Assembly (NCBI GenBank): GCA_036504215.1
Contig: DASXVO010000083.1
Span: forward strand, 1-60,323
Source of the DNA: Vicinamibacterales bacterium
GTDB lineage: Bacteria; Acidobacteriota; Vicinamibacteria; Vicinamibacterales; Fen-181
DNA length: 60,323 nt
Direction: 5' to 3'
This document shows positions 8,473 to 16,800 of the stretch, piece after piece. A program made the translations under genes and the position numbers. The stretch's first letter is position 1; each line of letters begins with the position of its first letter. The notes beneath the pieces were generated by a model. It made no database searches, was not told the DNA's origin, and was given only the letters and a program-made list of their open reading frames with translations.

Positions 8473-11464
8473 TCAGCGCAGTCTCTTGGCAAAGCCCAAC
8501 GTCGGATGAAATCGGTAGCCCGCCTCGTGTTCTGGCAAGGTGACGGTGGCAAACCGTCTGGAGCAATCCCGGAGGCTCATCGCTCGCGCGTCGGCCAAGT
8601 CACGCAAGGGCTGCATGAAGGTGGCGTCGCTCCACGCCACGATACCCGGTCCCTGGACACAGTCGTCTGGCAACCGCTGCAGCAGCGACCTGTCAACCGC
8701 CTCATGCAGGTGGCCTCGACCGCCGTGGATGGGCAGCAAACGGGTCAGTTCAAAGTCGTCATCGTCGTCGGACGACACCCGCAAGAACAGTTCGACGTCC
8801 GGGGTCGTGTCACCGCGGAACGGTTGTTTTCGTTGGAGTTCCGCGGTGAGCAGCGCGTCGGCCGGAGGCAGGCTCCACCACAGTGCGGCATTGACAGCCG
8901 GAACCGGTCTTGCTCGTGGGTTCGGTGGACCACGGTGTTGAAGGGCCTGTGCCACGGGCAGCATGATCTCCCGCATCCGCGCGTGCTCCAGGTCCACAAG
9001 GCGGTGGTGTGGCCGCAGCTGTTCGGCGGCGACAATTCGCGGTCGCGCGTCGATGACGTCGCGCTCTGACGGGTCGAGTAGCCGGTCCAGTTGGTGCTCC
9101 GCGAGTGTGAACTCGCAGGACTCAAAGCCTGGTCGCCAAAATGCGAGCTTCGCCGGTGCTCTGCAGTGACTGAGGTTCGCATTGAAGACTCGCAGGTTGG
9201 GTGACGTGCACGCCCTGGTCGATGCCGTCGAACCCTTCCAGCGAGTTGGATGAGCGAGCGTACGGACGAGGGTTCGATGACTGCCCAGTCGTAGTCGTGG
9301 TCACGCCCGACCTCGGTGACGGGTGACCCCAGCACCAGGAACAGGTGGTCGTGCTCTGGGTAGCTGGCCAATCGCGCCCGAATGTCCGGCAGCCGAAAGA
9401 CCGCCAACGGGTCCACTCGATTCAACGCCAAGTCCAAGCGGTGCTCAATGGCCGACCGCAGCAGGAGTGGGTACTGCGAGTGGTACACGCAGAGATGGAC
9501 GCGATGCCCGGTAGGGGCACCAGCACGGAAGAGGGCCAGCGCGACTTCGTAGAGAGGTCCGATGTTGGCCATACGGACCAGGCCGAAACTGACCCGTCTA
9601 CCGCTGAGCGCATCCACCGTGTGATGCCGCGCGTGCAACTCGCTCGCCGAGGCCATTGCGAGCGATGCATAACGGGCATACAGCGTTGTGTCGTCCTCAT
9701 CCACCTCGGGAGATAGGTCGATGAGTTCGCATCGCCGCCGAGCCTCGCCGGCCGCGAGTTGCCGGAGTGCGTCACGTCGCTGGCTCGCGAAGGCTGCATG
9801 TGTGGACTCGAACAGTTCAGGCGTCTGGCAGTCGACCTGGATCTGTCGGAACTCGTCCACCCAGGCGCAGCAGATGTCGGGTGGGGGGGCAGCGCCGCCG
9901 GGGCGGTCGTTCCGATTGAATTGGAAATGGACGCGGCCGGCCCGGTAGGCGAGGAACAAGCCCTGCACCAAGGCCGGCGGCAACGTCGCCGACGACAGCA
10001 GCACACGCGAACCAAACAGTCCGGCCCAGTGGACCAGACGGGTCAGAGCAGGCAGATCGCTGATGTCGAAGTCGTCAGGTTCGTCCAAGACCAAGTCGCC
10101 GCTCATCAACCGCAGCATCGGCGCAATTTGGCTTCCACCGCGCTGGCTCTCGGTCGACGGTGTCAGGTGGTCGATTGTGCAGACCAACAGAGGGGCGGCG
10201 ACCAACGCCTGTATCTGTGGGTCGTGCACCACCTGATCGAGCAATGGGTGGCTCTCAAGGTCGGTACCACCAAAATCGACGACACTGTCTTCGTCCAGCA
10301 ACGGTTGGCAAGAGGCGGAACCGCTCTGCTCAGCCAGATGCTGGTAGTGCTCGAACAACGCGCGGGATGCGGCCCCCCCGACTTGAATCGCCACACTATC
10401 GTCACCCAGATTCAAGAGGTTCCGGAATGCCCGACCCGTCTGAAGGGTCAGCGTTCGCAGACCCATCCCAAATGCGCAACGCATGCCCGTCGCTGGGTCC
10501 GCCAAGGCATACATCATGCGCGCGTTCGCCAAAGTCTTGCCGCACCCGGTCGACGCCATGTTGACGATGAAAGCGCCGTGCCGACTGGCTCGCTGATGCA
10601 TCGTGGCCGCAACGTCAGCGGCCTTGTTCTGCCACCGAAAGCGTTCGTCCTGCACGCGCGCGTTCAACGCACGTGATGCCAGGAGACGCGGGAGATGCTG
10701 ATCAAGTGCGGGCAACGCAACGGCCGCCGCCCGGCTATGACGCAGCACGCCCAGGAGATGCTCGTCGAGCGTCTGCCGCAGACAGCCCGTGCTCCGGTCG
10801 GTATTTGCGTAGAGCGTGTCACTCTCCGGCGCGGAGATACATTCAGGCAGGGTTGACCGGGCCGAATAGTGGTGGTCGGCCAGCATCAAGCAGAGGCGCG
10901 ACAGGTGCATCACATACGGGTTGTCCACCCAGATGAACCCCTGCGCCCGGTCGGGCCGGCTGCACATCGCTTGCAGTCGTCGGGCAACCCGTGCCGCATT
11001 CCGTCGCCAAGCGACTGACGTAGTAGGAAGGCCACGGGGAAATCGCCAGTAGGAGGCAACGCCATCCGCATCGTGGTCGTCGCCCTGCCACGACTCGTTC
11101 CAGTTCGCATCCACCTGCGCCAAGATGTTCGAGAGCCCCGGCACCGTGAACACCGGCCGGTCACCGTTTCGATCGCTGGGTCGGACAGGCAGGCGATGAT
11201 GGCTCACCACCAACCACCCGACGGCCTGGGCCAGTGGAGCGTGAGACAAGGAGTCCAGAGGGCGCCGGCAGTCTCGGTCGAGTCCATCACGACGGAGGCG
11301 GCCCAGCCACGTCGCATCGTCCTCGGTCGTCGGAGCGGCCAACCTTGCGAGCCAATCCGAGTCAACGTCCGGGCCGACGAACGCCTCGAAGAGCCGCAGC
11401 GAAACCCACTCGTGGCGGTATCGGTTGCGACCGACCTGTTGGCGGCGCAAGAGACCCTGAAAAG
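8473..11464 (-). pseudogene. cas2-3: C-terminal part of Cas2-3 (rest of HD, helicase), frameshifted
   Basis: Continues the cas2-3 coding sequence interrupted at 11465-13871. The first residues after the break (FQGLLRRQQVGRNRYRHEW) complete the HD domain. Helicase motifs follow: Walker A STGCGKT, the DEAD-like VLDEPDD, SSATL and motif VI QLAGRVRRHR. Near 9199-9201 one C appears missing from a C run (minus strand), so the open frame drifts into a spurious tail. The true frame resumes as PNLRVFNANLSHCRAP and runs to the stop at 8473. The frameshift could be a sequencing error; the insertion is independent of it. Normally this protein is the nuclease-helicase that degrades targets recruited by the Csy complex. 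Confidence 0.9.
11457..11464. repeat. Target-site duplication, left copy (CTGAAAAG)
   Basis: Eight bases directly abutting the left terminal inverted repeat, matched by 13872-13879 on the other side of the IS1595-family element. Confidence 0.93.
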
Positions 11465-11558
11465 GGCAACAATATACTTGCCTAACCCACGCCGGGGGTG
11501 TACTGTGACCCCCGGCTGCTGGGATGATCCCGGCAGGGTTCTGAGCCTGTGGGACATC

Positions 11559-12425
11559 ATGAATCTGTTCGACGTTGGCGACTTCGTGGCGGCCGTGCGG
11601 TCTCTGTCGAACACCGCTAGGAATTGTGAGGCCAGGCGCGCGCTTGGCGAAGGGGCTAGAGCCGTCTCGGAGGATGACCAGCGTCTCGTGTGGGCGTACG
11701 TCACGATTGCCCACGATCTCTGTGTGAAGTATCAGTTCTGTGATGGGGCCGGCAGAACGCGAGATACTCTACGCGCCTTCGATCCACGAATGCAGGGTTC
11801 GGTCGGTCCCCGAGTGGTTGATTATTCTTGGGCCGCCGCCGACCTAAAGAATGTGAGTGACGCACTCATACGCGAAGTGGAGAAACTCAAGTTTGTTTTG
11901 GTGCCTCATGACAGAACTGAGTACCTAGACAGGCCTGATCTGTTTGGAGAGGCCGTCTCGGCGGCCTTCCCTTCGGCTACGAACGACATTCGAGAAGCTG
12001 GAAACTGCCTTGCCGCAGGCTGTGACACCGCCGCTGTCTTCCATCTGATGCGGGCTGTAGAGTGGGCTCTCCGCCGGTTCTGCCTCTACTTTGGCTTCAA
12101 GCAGGTCAGGAACAAGTGGAACAAGGCGACCAAGAGGTACGACGAATATGTTCCAATTGCGTACGCCACATGGGAAAAGGTGCTTTCTGGGCTGAAGCCA
12201 GCTATCGACGGCAAGATCGACAAGATGCGGAGAAAAGACGAGAAACAGGCAGCGCAGGAATGCTTTCTAGGTGCGTGGCAGGAGATTCAAGCCATAAAAG
12301 ACGTTTGGAGAAATCACGTAGCGCACACCAGGAAGGACTACGGACCGAAAGATGCCGACGCCGTCATGGATCACGTTAGGCGCCTGATGACATCGCTTGC
12401 GGTGAAGTTCGGAGAGGACAAATAG
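11559..12425 (+). CDS. HEPN-motif protein carried by the IS1595-family element
   Basis: A 288-residue protein from the ATG at 11559; the open frame extends further upstream but that part lies antisense to cas2-3 outside the element. The middle has a helical stretch NCLAAGCDTAAVFHLMRAVE of the kind seen in HEPN proteins. Near the C terminus RNHVAH (about residues 251-256) fits the R-x4-6-H signature that forms the active site of HEPN ribonucleases, followed by a last helix (DADAVMDHVRRLMTSLA). HEPN proteins often act as toxins or anti-phage RNases. That role here is inference: only the motif, the fold-like pattern and the location on a mobile element inside a defence locus are seen. The zinc-ribbon gene lies downstream on the same strand. 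Confidence 0.75.
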   Translation: MNLFDVGDFVAAVRSLSNTARNCEARRALGEGARAVSEDDQRLVWAYVTIAHDLCVKYQFCDGAGRTRDTLRAFDPRMQGSVGPRVVDYSWAAADLKNVSDALIREVEKLKFVLVPHDRTEYLDRPDLFGEAVSAAFPSATNDIREAGNCLAAGCDTAAVFHLMRAVEWALRRFCLYFGFKQVRNKWNKATKRYDEYVPIAYATWEKVLSGLKPAIDGKIDKMRRKDEKQAAQECFLGAWQEIQAIKDVWRNHVAHTRKDYGPKDADAVMDHVRRLMTSLAVKFGEDK

Positions 12426-12431
12426 CGCGAA

Positions 12432-12575
12432 TCACTTGTCGCGAGATACGTGTGTTTTTCGCTTTGGCGCCCTGAGAACTCGCCGCAGTCCCTTGGTGAA
12501 TCGGTCCATCGTGCCCTTTGGGTTGTCGGCGGGCACGTCGGGTGTGATGGTTTTGCGCGGTACAACTGGAGTCAT
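12432..12575 (-). CDS. Possible small protein (47 aa) inside the IS1595-family element
   Basis: Minus-strand ORF from ATG at 12575. Its composition looks protein-like, with a C-terminal basic stretch (MDRFTKGLRRVLRAPKRK) resembling small antitoxin-like proteins ending in a V-x-x-P-K segment. A possible ribosome site (GAAGGG) lies upstream. It begins only 2 bp from the plus-strand zinc-ribbon start, so the two would share a very cramped divergent region, and at most one may be expressed at a time. No function can be assigned. Confidence 0.35.
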   Translation of the reverse strand: MTPVVPRKTITPDVPADNPKGTMDRFTKGLRRVLRAPKRKTHVSRDK

Positions 12576-12577
12576 AG

Positions 12578-12844
12578 ATGACTGCCCTTCACGCGATTGT
12601 TGTTCAACTCGACGATCTACAGACACTCACGCTGGTCTGCACGTGTGGAGCAAAGATCACGATCAAGTTCGATGCAACGCTGGTCGAGCGATGTCCGTCC
12701 TGCAAGACGCAATTCGACAAAGCGGCGCAGGATGCACAGGTCGTGTTCCAGAACCTTCACACGACGCTCCGGGCGAGTTCGGCGCATGTTGAGTTCTCAA
12801 TTCCGGTTCCGGACTCGTCGGCCCCGTCGAAGTTGCGGCCGTGA
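12578..12844 (+). CDS. Small zinc-ribbon protein (88 aa) on the IS1595-family element
   Basis: Short protein with two CxC/CxxC knuckles: CTCGAK near residue 22 and CPSCKTQF near residue 41, spaced as in a zinc ribbon. An acidic/hydrophobic tail (HAVEFSIPVP-like) follows. It is codirectional with the HEPN gene 152 bp upstream and ends 4 bp before the convergent transposase stop. It could be a partner (antitoxin or regulator) of the HEPN protein, or an element accessory protein. The sequence supports only the metal-binding motif. Confidence 0.7.
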   Translation: MTALHAIVVQLDDLQTLTLVCTCGAKITIKFDATLVERCPSCKTQFDKAAQDAQVVFQNLHTTLRASSAHVEFSIPVPDSSAPSKLRP

Positions 12845-12848
12845 GCGT

Positions 12849-13823
12849 TCAGCACGTTTCTGGTAGCCCCTTTCCGGTCAGGACGGCGTAGGTGAGGCGA
12901 CGGCCGAGAATGCCCTTGAGGGCGAGCGCGAAGCGGGAGGCATCATCGCCCGCCCGCTGGTTGAATCGGAAGCACTCTTCGTCGAGGTAGCGGAACAGAT
13001 GGAACGGTTCGATGCTCACGTAGGTGCCCTTGATGGCTCGCTTCAGGAGACTCCAGAAGTTCTCCAGGCCATTGGTGTGGACCTGCCCGTTCACGTAGCA
13101 CTCGGCGTGGTCGATGACGCTGTGGGTGTAGTCGGACGCCAGCCCAGCGTAGGACGAGAGCGCATCGGTATAGACGGTCGCGCCGGGCTGGACATGCTGG
13201 CGGACCTCGGCCTGAAGCCGCGGCTTCTTGACGTCCGGCACAACGGTGGTGCGGACGGTGGAGTGCCCGTCCTTGCCGTGCCGCGCGAGCAACCCCATCA
13301 CAGCGACCTTGCCCATGCCGCCAGTGCCAGTGATGACCCTGGCGCGTTTGGCGGGGTGCATGTTCCTGGCCTTGCCGCCAATGTAGGTTTCGTCGACTTC
13401 GACCTCGCCTCCGAGCTTGCCGCCGGTCTCTTCGTCCTGCAAGGCCAGCCGGAGACGCGACAGCATAAACCACGCGGTCTTCTGGGTGACGTGGAGCGCG
13501 CGGCCCAACTCGTAGCTGCTGATGCCGTTCTTGCAGTTGGTGAGCAGCCAGAGTGCCGGGAGCCACTTCTCGAAGCCAAGGGGGGAATCCTCGAAGATGG
13601 TCCCGACCTTGAGCGAGAACTGCGGGCGCGGATGCCGCTCGTAGCACTTGTACCGGCGCTGGTTCGCCAGATAGGTGACGCGGTCGGACCCGCAAGTCGG
13701 GCAGCGCACGATGCCATTCGGCCAGCGGATCGCTTCCACGGCCGCGCGGCAGTGCTCGCAGTCAGCGAAGAACAGGATGGCTTCCTGTAGGGTCTTCGGT
13801 TCGTCGATGTCGTCGCGCTTCAT
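12849..13823 (-). CDS. IS1595-family transposase
   Basis: A 324-residue transposase. The N-terminal zinc ribbon (CPTCGSD ... YKCYE) is followed by a helix-turn-helix-like region (GISSYELGRALHVTQKTAW). The DDE-type catalytic core characteristic of IS1595 then follows: VDETYIGG (first D), VYTDALSSY (second D) and HTNGLENFWSLLKRAIKGTY (N and K of the DDNK arrangement). It starts 48 bp inside the right end of the element. The frame is full length with no disruption, so it is probably active. Transcription runs in the same direction as the cas operon. Confidence 0.96.
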   Translation of the reverse strand: MKRDDIDEPKTLQEAILFFADCEHCRAAVEAIRWPNGIVRCPTCGSDRVTYLANQRRYKCYERHPRPQFSLKVGTIFEDSPLGFEKWLPALWLLTNCKNGISSYELGRALHVTQKTAWFMLSRLRLALQDEETGGKLGGEVEVDETYIGGKARNMHPAKRARVITGTGGMGKVAVMGLLARHGKDGHSTVRTTVVPDVKKPRLQAEVRQHVQPGATVYTDALSSYAGLASDYTHSVIDHAECYVNGQVHTNGLENFWSLLKRAIKGTYVSIEPFHLFRYLDEECFRFNQRAGDDASRFALALKGILGRRLTYAVLTGKGLPETC

Positions 13824-13871
13824 GCCTTCAATATAGGCCGAAGCATGCGGTTAGTCAAGTATGTTGTTACC

Positions 13872-13879
13872 CTGAAAAG
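13872..13879. repeat. Target-site duplication, right copy (CTGAAAAG)
   Basis: Matches 11457-11464 exactly and abuts the right terminal inverted repeat of the IS1595-family element. Confidence 0.93.
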
Positions 13880-14270
13880 CCTCCGTAGCCTTGCCCATGT
13901 CATGCAGCAGGGCGGCAAGAGCGGCCAACAGGTGGATGTCCTCGCCGCTATGCCAATCGTTCTCTTCCTGGCGGCGGAGAACATTCCGTCTCGTAGTGTT
14001 TGTCGGTACCGCGCCTTGGGCGTTGAAACGGCGCGCGTTGCCCACCGTCCACAACAACTCGGTGTGGTCCAGCCCGCGTATCCAGTGGCACGCGACTGCC
14101 GTGTTCTTGCGTGCGGTCTGGCGCAGCAAGCGACGCAGTGTGTCTAGGCCATCTTGCGTGATGGCCGTCTGCCAGGTGCGGTCGCCACGGCGCTCGGCGA
14201 ACTGATCGAGAATCCGCCTGGTCTCGGTCAGAGCGCGTTTGTCGCATTGCGATACCAGCAGGACATTCAC
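13872..14270 (-). pseudogene. cas2-3: N-terminal part of Cas2-3 (Cas2 domain and start of HD)
   Basis: From ATG at 14270 the frame encodes a Cas2-like domain (MNVLLVSQCDKRALTETRRI to about residue 85). It then enters the HD nuclease domain with LAALLHDMGKATEAFQ (H123, D124 by my count), where the IS1595-family element begins. The interrupted protein would end in the inverted repeat as GNNILD. In type I-F, Cas2-3 is a fusion needed both for spacer integration (Cas1-Cas2-3 complex) and for target destruction. Its start overlaps the cas1 stop by 4 bp, the normal operon arrangement. A Cas2-only fragment could still be made. Confidence 0.92.
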
Positions 14271-15283
14271 CCACTGCTCTCCTCGGCAGGGCTCGACTGC
14301 CTCAAGGCGACTTGGCCTACGAGGAGTGCGGTGGCTTTGACCGTCTCAATCATGAAATCGAGGGATTCGGTGCGGGTGAGCATCTCGACGCACGCCTGTC
14401 GGAATGTCTGTTCGGTGTCGCCTCGCGCGGCTGAGATGAACGCCTGGGGCAGAATGACCGCATCCTTCACCAAGTCAGCCACGTCGAAGACCAGCCCGCC
14501 GCGCCGAGTCTTGCCATGAAGCACAGCCAGGGAATGCGGCAGGCCGAGCACCCACGTGGCGGTGGCGCCAAGCCCGTAGGCCAGGTAGTTGCCATGGTCG
14601 AGGAACTGATTAGCGCGGTCCGCGCTTTCTCCTCGCTCAGCCCGGGTAAACTCGCCGTAGCGTGTGGTCTCTGCCGCGATGCGATACAACCGCTTGGCCA
14701 GGCGCGCTTCCGCGGTCAACAGTTGGGAATGGTCACGCGCCAGAGTGAACTCAGCGTCAGCTTCACTCAAGAGGCGCTGCAAGAGGGGCGGAGCAACGGT
14801 GAAATGTTGGTCCTTCAACAGACGGTTGGCGGTCCAGTGCTGTTCAACGCGTTCAACTCGGGCCCGCTGAAACTGCTTCGCTGCTTGAAGGCGAAGGGCA
14901 TCGTCAAACCAGAAGCGTACCCAGTGCTGCAGGTACTCGCCCGGGCGGTACTCGCTTTGCGGTTGGAGCCAGACAACCTCCTGCGGACCTTCCGCTGCCG
15001 CAAACAGTGGGGTCCCTCCTCCCCCACAGAACCCCAGGAGCACACCAGCCTTGGCGAGTTCTCGGACGGCCGCTTGAGTGACCGACGTTCCCGTTCCGAG
15101 GAGCAACGTGGTCGTGTTGGCGATAGGGATGTTCCAGTAGAGGGAGTCTGGCCCAGCGTCGGTGACATACTCGACGCGGCCACCGTTCACCATCACGCGA
15201 CAATGCTCCAAGTAGTAAATGTTCGCCCGCTTGGAGTGCAAAATCGTTTTGAGGTCGGAAGGACGCAACGCGTGTGGATTCAC
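14267..15283 (-). CDS. cas1: CRISPR-associated integrase Cas1 (type I-F)
   Basis: Integrates new spacers at the leader end of the array, in complex with Cas2-3. The 338-residue product starts at a GTG (15283). The catalytic residues are visible: Glu192 (LTAEARLAKRLY), His256 (LAVLHGKTR) and Asp267/Asp270 (LVFDVADLVKD), each shifted by two from P. aeruginosa Cas1. It is the first gene of the cas operon and overlaps cas2-3 by 4 bp. The gene itself is intact, but its Cas2 partner is truncated, so adaptation is doubtful unless the Cas2 fragment folds alone. Confidence 0.95.
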   Translation of the reverse strand: MNPHALRPSDLKTILHSKRANIYYLEHCRVMVNGGRVEYVTDAGPDSLYWNIPIANTTTLLLGTGTSVTQAAVRELAKAGVLLGFCGGGGTPLFAAAEGPQEVVWLQPQSEYRPGEYLQHWVRFWFDDALRLQAAKQFQRARVERVEQHWTANRLLKDQHFTVAPPLLQRLLSEADAEFTLARDHSQLLTAEARLAKRLYRIAAETTRYGEFTRAERGESADRANQFLDHGNYLAYGLGATATWVLGLPHSLAVLHGKTRRGGLVFDVADLVKDAVILPQAFISAARGDTEQTFRQACVEMLTRTESLDFMIETVKATALLVGQVALRQSSPAEESSG

Positions 15284-15344
15284 CGCATGCTCCGCAAGTA
15301 GTCCGTCCGGGGCGGATTGTGCTCTGTCGAACGGCCAACCGTCA

Positions 15345-15376
15345 AGCGGCTGAGATTCCCAGCGGCTGAGATTCCC
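15345..15376. repeat. 16-bp perfect tandem duplication
   Basis: AGCGGCTGAGATTCCC occurs twice head to tail, about 60-95 bp upstream of the cas1 start. It could be a regulatory repeat or a simple slippage product. Confidence 0.8.
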
Positions 15377-15408
15377 ATGCGACTCGGCCTACCGCTGTGG
15401 CCGATGTG

Positions 15409-15573
15409 ATGAGGCCACGTGGGGCTTGCCAACTGTATGTGGTTGAAGGGCGTCGCCATCGACACCCCCCGGAACGTTGGCGGGGCCTCGAACGTTGGGT
15501 GGTGATCGTCGTTCACCCGTTGGCTGGCGTCGTCCAGCCCAGCGAGTTCGACCTGGAGACCGGCCGGCTCTGA
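15409..15573 (+). CDS. Possible small protein (54 aa), unrecognised
   Basis: ATG-started ORF whose C-terminal half looks protein-like (LERWVVIVVHPLAGVVQPSE, ending DLETGRL). It ends 3 bp before the ATG of the next small ORF, suggesting a two-gene unit or one broken gene. No family is recognised. Confidence 0.3.
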   Translation: MRPRGACQLYVVEGRRHRHPPERWRGLERWVVIVVHPLAGVVQPSEFDLETGRL

Positions 15574-15576
15574 ATC

Positions 15577-15765
15577 ATGGCGTCGCGGCACCAGGTCTCG
15601 CTGGTCGTCGTCACGCGCGACCACCTGGCCGACTCGCTGGACGCGCATATGCCTTCGGCGGTCCAGGCCGTTGGGCGGCCCGACGTTTCCGGGCGTGGGC
15701 ACCATCAGAACACGGTGGTCTGGCTGGCCTTACTCGACGCCGGGCGGGTTATCTCATCCACCTGA
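15577..15765 (+). CDS. Possible small protein (62 aa), unrecognised
   Basis: Follows the preceding small ORF by 3 bp. It contains a plausible strand/helix pattern (QVSLVVVTRDHLADSLDAH), but no motif that I recognise. It may be a fragment of a decayed island gene. Confidence 0.28.
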   Translation: MASRHQVSLVVVTRDHLADSLDAHMPSAVQAVGRPDVSGRGHHQNTVVWLALLDAGRVISST

Positions 15766-15970
15766 CGGTGCCCGCCCCGTTTGCGTTGCGGCACTCCGAC
15801 GCCGCACTCCGATTCCATGTCTGGGGCTTCACTGCTGTGGTAGGATGCCGCACGGATCCGTATTGGGCTCTCCGTCCGCCCCTGGGTTCCCCTTACCGCC
15901 TTGTCCCATCGAGTACCATCGTTGTTCCTCCGACGGGGCCAGGCGGTTTCCCGATGGGGGTGGCATGAAG

Positions 15971-15986
15971 CACACTTGAAAGTGTG
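15971..15986. promoter_or_regulatory. Palindrome next to the exonuclease start
   Basis: CACACTT-GA-AAGTGTG, a perfect 7-bp inverted repeat ending 2 bp before the GTG at 15989. It could be an operator or a hairpin that shields the ribosome site; nothing else supports either. Confidence 0.35.
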
Positions 15987-15988
15987 GC

Positions 15989-16543
15989 GTGGAACAGCCT
16001 GTCTTTGCTGCCATCGACTTCGAGACGGCGGACTACGAACGTGACAGCGCGTGCGCTGTCGCCGTCGTGCGGGTCGAGGGTACGCGCATTGTCCGGCGTG
16101 TTCACCACATGATTCGCCCGCCCCGAAGGACCTTCGTCTTCTCGTATCTGCACGGGATCTCCTGGGACGATGTCACTGGAGCGCCGTCGTTTCGCGAACT
16201 GTGGCCCGAACTCAGGTTGGAGCTCGAGGGCGTCGAGTTTCTCGCGGCGCACAACGCAAGTTTCGACCGCTCCGTTCTGGAGACCTGCTGCGAACGCGCT
16301 GGCGTCGAGCCGCCTACCAGCCGATTCGAATGCACGGTCCGCCTCGCACGATCCGCCTGGGGCATCTATCCGACGAAGCTCCCAGATGTATGCCGACGGT
16401 TGCGGATTCCGCTCGATCATCACCAAGCCGCGTCCGACGCGGAAGCATGCGCAAGAATCGTCATCGCCGCTGCGCAGGCGGGTGTGACGTTGCCGTCACC
16501 ACCCCTTCCGGACCCACGAGTTCTCCCGCACCGTGTCGGTTGA
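15989..16543 (+). CDS. DEDDh 3'-5' exonuclease (DnaQ-like)
   Basis: A 184-residue stand-alone exonuclease with all three motifs. Exo I is AIDFETADYERDS (D and E), Exo II is HNASFDRSVLE (D), and Exo III is LDHHQAASDAEACARI (H and final D). The family removes 3' nucleotides from DNA or RNA. DnaQ-type exonucleases, free or fused to Cas2, trim pre-spacers in some type I systems, so its place in the island about 700 bp from cas1 is suggestive. It is divergent from cas1 and similar proteins occur on many mobile elements, so the link is inference. The GTG start at 15989 is the best available. Confidence 0.85.
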   Translation: MEQPVFAAIDFETADYERDSACAVAVVRVEGTRIVRRVHHMIRPPRRTFVFSYLHGISWDDVTGAPSFRELWPELRLELEGVEFLAAHNASFDRSVLETCCERAGVEPPTSRFECTVRLARSAWGIYPTKLPDVCRRLRIPLDHHQAASDAEACARIVIAAAQAGVTLPSPPLPDPRVLPHRVG

Positions 16544-16633
16544 CAAGGACGTCCGGGCGGTCAGCGCCTCTCGCCGCCCGCCCCTCGCCTGGACGTGCCC
16601 TCACCTGTCATGGTGCTCGTCCACGCTGCTGGT

Positions 16634-16800
16634 ATGACCCACGACACGCAGTTCTGCCTCCCCATGGTGTCCCCATCGTTCCCGCCGGCTCGTCGGCGAC
16701 CCTTTACCTCCTGCTGACCAGCGGACTGGGCGAGGCGCTCGAGCTCGTGGCTCTCAACCGGGCAGGCGAGTTCGGTACACCGCGGCGGAAGGTGCTGTGA
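16634..16800 (+). pseudogene. Small island gene, probably frameshifted
   Basis: An ATG at 16634 opens MTHDTQFCLP. After a C run near 16660-16666 the protein-like sequence continues in the next frame (HGVPIVPAGSSATLYLLLTS, then LGEALELVALNRAGEFG) to the TGA at 16800, as if one C were lost. The stop overlaps the GTG of the next ORF, implying an original translational coupling. I do not recognise the family. Confidence 0.4.

Larger units (their letters stand above)
11465..13871 (-). mobile_element. IS1595-family insertion sequence with passenger genes
   Basis: A 2407-bp element inserted in cas2-3. Terminal inverted repeats read GGCAACAATATACTTGCC at the left end and GGTAACAACATACTTGAC at the right end (inward), with similarity continuing to CTAACC. 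An 8-bp target duplication CTGAAAAG flanks it (11457-11464 and 13872-13879), the duplication size typical of IS1595. It encodes an IS1595-type transposase (minus strand), a HEPN-motif protein and a zinc-ribbon protein (plus strand), and perhaps a small minus-strand ORF. Removing the element and one duplication copy restores the Cas2-3 frame (AFQGLLR). Ends, duplication and transposase all look intact, so the insertion is probably recent. Confidence 0.95.
15284..15988. other. 705-bp region upstream of cas1, no firm gene
   Basis: Holds the expected cas promoter region (minus strand), a 16-bp tandem duplication (15345-15376), two short plus-strand ORFs (15409-15573, 15577-15765) and a palindrome (15971-15986). 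Longer frames on either strand lack any recognisable domain and read as shadows. I see no recombinase or RNA gene here. Confidence 0.5.

Noticed and set aside
8745-9200. C-terminal tail of the long Cas3 frame (Ser/Thr/Arg-rich)
   Set aside because: It is the wrong phase after the frameshift; the alternative frame to 8473 has family-like sequence.
11073-11558. N-terminal extension of the HEPN gene
   Set aside because: The frame is open upstream, but it crosses the IS end and lies antisense to cas2-3. The element-internal ATG at 11559 is the credible start.
15477-15968. 163-codon plus-strand frame right of cas1
   Set aside because: Low-complexity Arg/Pro/Ala sequence overlapping two shorter, more protein-like frames; no domain recognised.
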